From Kuschelorhynchus macadamiae (Eukaryota > Arthropoda > Insecta > Coleoptera > Curculionidae): DNA of 64,000 nt. Position numbers and translations under genes: made by a program. The DNA is taken from positions 310,001-374,000 of the forward strand of contig JAUTXW010000325.1 in assembly GCA_030620095.1 (NCBI GenBank). The letters run 5' to 3'. How positions within the stretch are numbered: the first letter of the stretch is position 1; each line of letters begins with the position of its first letter. Shown one piece after another: positions 59,262 through 64,000 of this stretch. The notes beneath the pieces are model-generated. The model was not told where the DNA came from and searched no databases. It was given only the letters and a program-made list of their open reading frames with translations.

Positions 59262-61672
59262 CTAGGGACCATCTTTTGAAAGTAGCCTAAGCTTAAAATT
59301 TCTTTTAATTGATGCTATAGTTATTGAAAAGTCAGTTATTTTATACTTGTTTATTAAAGAAGCAATCTGATAAGAAAAACTGTTCTTAAAAGATTCTTTA
59401 TTGTGAAAGGGTATTGTTAGCAAAAACTGTCTACGAATATTCAAGCTATGAATATCTGTGCGATATCTAAGCTTTTCATGAAGGTAAGGTGGACATTTAA
59501 ATTTGAAAATTTTGTAGAAAAAGCACGCCGAATGTAGAATTCGTCGATCCTGCATGTTAAGCCATCCTAATTCCCTTAATTTATGGGAAACCCTGTTTCT
59601 ACGTCTGATACCATAAATTAAACGATTGCAGTAATTTTGGATTTTTTGTATTCTGCGAATTTCCACGGAGTCCAGAAATGGACCATACACACAATCGGCA
59701 AAATTAAAGTGGGATAATATTAGTGCGTCACACAGGGTAGCTTTAGTTTTTTTTTGAAAAAATATGTCTATGAGAATACAAAAGCTTTAACATGGTGAAG
59801 GCTCTGTTAAGACATACAGTTACATGTTCTTTAAATTTTAATTTTGTATCTATAATGAGACCTAAATTTTTCGCTGAATCGTTTAATAATATGTTTTCAT
59901 TTTCTAGCTTTAAGCTAATATGTTCGACAAGCCGCTCTCGATGATTCTCATTACAAAACAGCAAAGCCACACTTTTACTCGGATTTAGTTTTAATAAATG
60001 GTCGTGAGAGATTTGTGATATTTTTTCAAATCAGAATTTAATTCGTGATTGATAAGATCCACATCTTTAGGGTTAAACGATACATACAGTTGGGTATCAT
60101 CTGCGTATAAATGATAATTAGTATGTTCTAAATTTTTAATAAAATTTGACGTAAAATACTATAAAGTAGAGGTCCCAAAATACTTCCTTGGGGCACTCGG
60201 ACAGTAACTTTGAGAATACTGGAGCACAAATAATCAACAACAACCCTCTGAGCCCTATCTGTTAAAAATGAAACAACAAGTGATGATGCCATCCCACTAA
60301 ATCCTATGTACTTTACAATAGCAATCAAAATCTGATGTAGTCAAGAAGAACTAACAAAGTAGCCTGATTCTTATCTTGTGCACTCACCACCTGGTCCACT
60401 ATATCACACAGTGCCGTTGAACAGCTATATCCCGCCCTAAAATCGGACTGCTTTTTTGGAAGAATATTATGTTTTGACAGGTAAGTTGCGATCTGGAATT
60501 CCACTACTTTTTCAAGGATCTTTGAAAGGGTTGGAAATATCGATATCGACCGTAGATGATCAAATTCGGAGGGATTTTTTATTTTAGATAATGGAATAAC
60601 GTTTGCAAGTCTCCAACATTTTGGAAAGAATGATTTCTTAATACAGGAATTTATTATATGCGTTAAAAACGGTATTATGAACAGACAGCAGAGAACGATT
60701 AATGTAGCATTTAGGTTATCCACCCCAAATGCCCTTGATTTAATATTTAAAATAATATTAGATACAATATCATTGGAGACAGTAGTAAATGTAAATCTGT
60801 GATTTGAAAGATAATTATTTTCATAAAAATCTAGTAATTCTTGTTTAGGAACAGTGATATTTTTTGATATTTGAGTGAAATAATTGTTCATTTGATTTAC
60901 ATCTTTTAAGTGGTCTGGAATAATATTTTTCTTTTTTTTTGTTTAATATATTTAACTTATTTAACTCTTCCCACTGTTCTTTAGGGCTACAGTTTTGAAA
61001 CTTCTGGCTCAGGTACGCCTTCTTTTCAGATCTTATCGCAGATGTTGTAAGATTTCTAATCTGTTTATAATAATAATTAAAATGATCAGAGAGCTTTGTA
61101 GGCTGAAAGCGGTTTAATGCCACATTTCTAAGTTTTTTCGTCTGTTTTATATTTTTTGTTATCCAAGGACTATATGGTCTTACTCTGCTTTTGCTCATTC
61201 TTACTGGAGCGTGCCTATCGAAAAGACTCAGAATTGTGTCCGTGAGAAACGAAACGAAACTCTCCATCTGATAAATATTACCCCAAGGAGCACCCTCCAA
61301 GTCATTCTGAAACTCCACCAGATTAATGCTACGTAATGCCCTATACTTATATTGATTAACACAGGGTTCAGTATCTTTAAAATTTAACGAAATATAAACA
61401 AGCAAATGATCATACACGCCTACATCCCTCGTCCCAACATCCTGAACATTCCCCGCATTACAACATATTAGGTCAATTAGCGTAGAAGAAGTATTTGATA
61501 GTCTAGTAGGCTCAGAGATTACTTGCTCTAAATTAAATGCATTTAAGATATTATTTAGTTGGATTACATGTTGGGCATTCGGAGCTAGCATATTGATGTT
61601 GAAGTCCCCAAGACAGACAATTCTATCAAACTGTGCAAAGAAATCGATTAGAATATCTTCGAGGCACGACAA
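59262..61672 (-). pseudogene. 5'-truncated non-LTR retrotransposon ORF2 (CR1/Jockey-like)
   Basis: The minus strand begins in mid-endonuclease at about 61672: DRIVCLGDFNINMLAPN (catalytic GDFN), STLIDLICCN, then VGVYDHLLVYISL (HDH-type catalytic motif with changes). The linker to RT ends at about 60845. RT follows in broken frames. 60891-60325 holds SRAFGVDNLNATL, CWRLANVIPLSKIKNPSEFD and LSKILEKVVEFQIATYL. 60328-60128 holds VRVPQGSILGPLLYSI. Near 60100-60060 is HLYADDTQLYVSF, catalytic box intact. 59970-59743 is the thumb with NLGLIIDTKLKFKEHV, and 59690-59262 the C-terminus with NYCNRLIYGIRRRNRV. Four frameshifts or stops. Loss of the 5' part is typical of incomplete reverse transcription. 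Confidence 0.88.
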
Positions 61673-62029
61673 TCATTCGTTGTTTGGATTTGGGTTCATT
61701 CGTTTCTATTGTGGTCCGGTCGGTTGGAAATTTAATGTAAAATTATCTTATTTAGAGGGATTTGATGAGTATATTTTATAAGTTTTGAATTTTTAGTTTT
61801 ATCCTGCTGTTTTATTAGGAGTTGTTTCTGTATCTATCTATTTAAATAGTTAAAGATTTTTTGTAAATATTAACACCGTCAAGTGTTTGAAGGTGGAGGT
61901 CACTTATTACTTAAAAATTTATACGTGAAAATATAAAACAATAGTTTTCGTCGTTATATTACTAAATACTCCACAGAATTAAGTATATATAAATATAAAG
62001 AATATAAAACATTTTATCGAAAATGTAAC
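61673..62029. other. No gene recognised
   Basis: AT-rich junction between two elements. Confidence 0.4.
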
Positions 62030-62344
62030 AATCAAGATAGATTTTTACGTGAAATTTAGTAGAGTAACAACTTTTTTCTTATAATTTCCAAGATACGACT
62101 CGAAGTTGTTTATTTAATTGGACACCCTGTATATTTCAACGTTTCGACTAGAAATGAATTTATTTTTTCATCAATGCCAAGGACTTTTTTTCAGAGATGA
62201 AGTTAATATTCAATATTTAAACTTTTCGCTATGTCTCCTTCCACGCTAACTTTTTAACTTTTGGTTCACGCGAAACCAGATGTCACGTAATTAACGTTAA
62301 CGCTAACTAATATAAGCTATTTATATGTTTTTTTATCTAACAGC

Positions 62345-62610
62345 TTGGTGGCGCAGTGCTAGTGGTCTCAGTCCCCGTCGTATAGCTTCTGGGTTCGAAA
62401 TCCCAACAAAGACGAAATTTTTTTTTTAACAAAGTTTATGATTAATAAAAATGTGGATTACTTATTTTCTTAAAGTTGGGTTAGGTTAGGATTGGTTAGG
62501 GCCCGCCAACCGAATTCCGAATCTATATTACAACAAGAATTAACAAAACCTATACTGTTAAATGAATTCCCCTGTTAGATTAGTACAAGTTTGTCAAAAA
62601 ATCAGTGATC
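62345..62610 (+). mobile_element. tRNA-headed SINE-like element
   Basis: A box TGGCGCAGTGCTAGTGG and B box GGGTTCGAAATCCC (one extra A against the consensus), 45 bp apart, followed by a T-run and a body shared with 48545-48720. The body includes GGTTAGGTTAGG. No coding frame; would depend on another element's RT. The right edge is approximate. Confidence 0.65.
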
Positions 62611-62967
62611 CACACGTTTTTCTTATTTAACGTGACCGACTGCGACTTTCCGAGGATTGGTTCACGTGGAAGGAGCAACGGCCTAAACCTTTACTAGAAA
62701 TAATTTGTTAAGAAAAAAACTAACAAAAATGCAAATCGATTATTTAATAATTTATTATTATTAACTAAATAAATAATTAATCGAGAACAAAATTAAATTT
62801 CCTTCCTGAAAATTAATAAAATAAATAGTTCCTAATTAAAATCCGAAACCAAATAATAGGTTTTGATAATAAATAATAATTTGACAAGTAGTCGGTAAAA
62901 AAATATTTGAAAGTTCAGTATGTTTAAACATTTACGTTAATGCATTAGTGAAGAATAAAATTTCGCT

Positions 62968-63130
62968 ATGGCGCACGAAAATTTATTTAAGTTAAATATA
63001 TTAGAAAGTTACTTCGTATATCGAAAAGATAGTATCGCTGCATCCAGTTTGTATTTTGAGAGATATCCCGAACGACATCAACCGAATATTCGTTTTTTGG
63101 GAAGTTAAGGCGGAATTTAGAAACATATGG
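62968..63130 (+). pseudogene. Tc1/mariner-type helix-turn-helix remnant
   Basis: The ATG at 62968 reads MAHENLFKLNILESYFVYRK then ASSLYFERYPERHQPNI and VKAEFRN. This is the N-terminal DNA-binding part of a mariner-like transposase (the 'YPERxQP' motif). The reading frame then enters the palindrome axis. No catalytic domain follows. Confidence 0.7.
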
Positions 63131-63610
63131 TTCGTTTATTAATCTTCGGTCCAAAACTGACTACAAAGAAAATTGGAAGTTAGACGAAATAAATGCACTT
63201 GCATGTATCGAAATGAAGACCGAGGTTTACTAAACGAACAATATGTTTCTAAATTCTACTTTAAATTTCCAAAAAGTTCTAACATATATAACGCGCTTAC
63301 GTAAATGTCATTTAAATATACCGAATAAATAATAATAAATTAATTAATAATCGATTTACATTTTTTATTAGTTTTTTTTTTTTTCAAATTATTGTTAGAG
63401 AAAGTTAAAATATTAAATATTAATTTTAAAAAATCTAAGTGTACGTTATTAGTGAAAAGATACATTAATATCTAGTCGAAATGTTGAAAAATATACTGGG
63501 TGTCCCATTAAAAAAAAACAACTTTGAGTCATATCTTTAAAATTATACAAGATAAATAAAAAATTGTTACGCCACTGAAATCTACGTAAATATCTCTAAA
63601 ATTTATTAAC

Positions 63611-64000
63611 GAAATTGACAGAATTTGAAAAATGCTTTCTATATCAAAACCAAATCAAGATAGCGTTGATCTGTTGGCGGAAATCAGTTTTTATTCAGAG
63701 TTCGGGTGTGGGTGGTAGATTTTGTTCTATCTCTTATAGTTTCGCCAAAAACCTGCACGTACGTCGAAAAAGCGCCACGCCAATCTAAAATTAATTTGGG
63801 CTTCAACGAAAGTTAGGGGCGTTTCGTATACATGACACGACACCTTAATTGTATTTTTATTGCTTTGCCAGTCCTAGTTAAACAGGCTACCACATGACGT
63901 TTGGATTGAATTTTGTTAATTTTCTAATTTTATATTGATCTCGCGCTTAGGTAACAATTATTAGAGTAAAAAAATGTAAAGACTAGGTGACTAAGATTTA
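63611..64000. other. No gene recognised
   Basis: Less AT-rich than its left neighbour, but no frame or repeat matched. Confidence 0.4.

Larger units (their letters stand above)
62030..63610. mobile_element. Palindromic Tc1-like derivative, centre lost
   Basis: Matching inverted segments in nested order: 62030-62160 with 63470-63610 (ACACCC(T/A)GTATAT and GTTGAAA), 62706-62770 with 63340-63400 (AAATCGATTATT), and 63088-63150 with 63216-63278 (GAATTTAGAAACATAT). The axis is near 63183. The left arm is longer, partly through the SINE-like insert at 62345-62610. It keeps a helix-turn-helix start but no DDE domain. Confidence 0.7.

Overview
This is an AT-rich eukaryotic window, almost certainly from an insect and probably a beetle (the order is a low-confidence guess from the repeat types). 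It is almost entirely decayed and nested transposable elements, with long (TA)n arrays and no prokaryotic features. Only two kinds of sequence look like host genes. One is an 80-nt tRNA-Leu(UAG) gene at 37856-37935. The other is a single 46-codon, phase-0 exon on the minus strand (58060-58197) with good splice sites, which suggests the right part of the window is intronic to a larger minus-strand gene.

Layout. 1-2151: hAT copy A, cut by the window edge. 3600-5960: decayed non-LTR ORF2. 6529-7570: hAT remnant. 8219-10626: Penelope-like element with inverted terminal repeats. 10658-16252: three Tc1/mariner-type units, two of one family sharing an intron, one of them a long-armed palindrome. 16820-18495: long-armed inverted-repeat element carrying a Cys-rich gene fragment. 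18530-19230 and 28965-29950: a dispersed repeat of ~130-bp units. 20308-23513: RTE-like retroelement split by a 2.0-kb hAT. 30195-31090: a diverged TGTGCA-rich array. 31170-32410: second Penelope-like element. 34190-35560: hAT N-terminal half.

37666-47895 is the most structured region. A tRNA-Leu gene is present twice in inverted orientation around a palindromic DNA transposon. The second tRNA copy is cut in its anticodon arm by a full-length 5.67-kb Jockey-type retrotransposon (41841-47512) with a perfect 14-bp target duplication. The two tRNA halves rejoin to the same 80 nt as the intact copy.

48886-51244: hAT copy B with perfect 8-bp target duplications. 52374-53559: non-autonomous hAT-like element. 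55991-57440: mariner/Tc1 fragments. 59262-61672: 5'-truncated non-LTR element. 62030-63610: palindromic Tc1-like derivative containing a tRNA-headed SINE.

The elements do not act together as a pathway. What they share is mobility and nesting. Only the Jockey-type element keeps both reading frames open and could still be active; every other transposase or reverse transcriptase seen here carries frameshifts, stops or deletions. Coordinates of repeat edges were read by eye and may be off by several bases.
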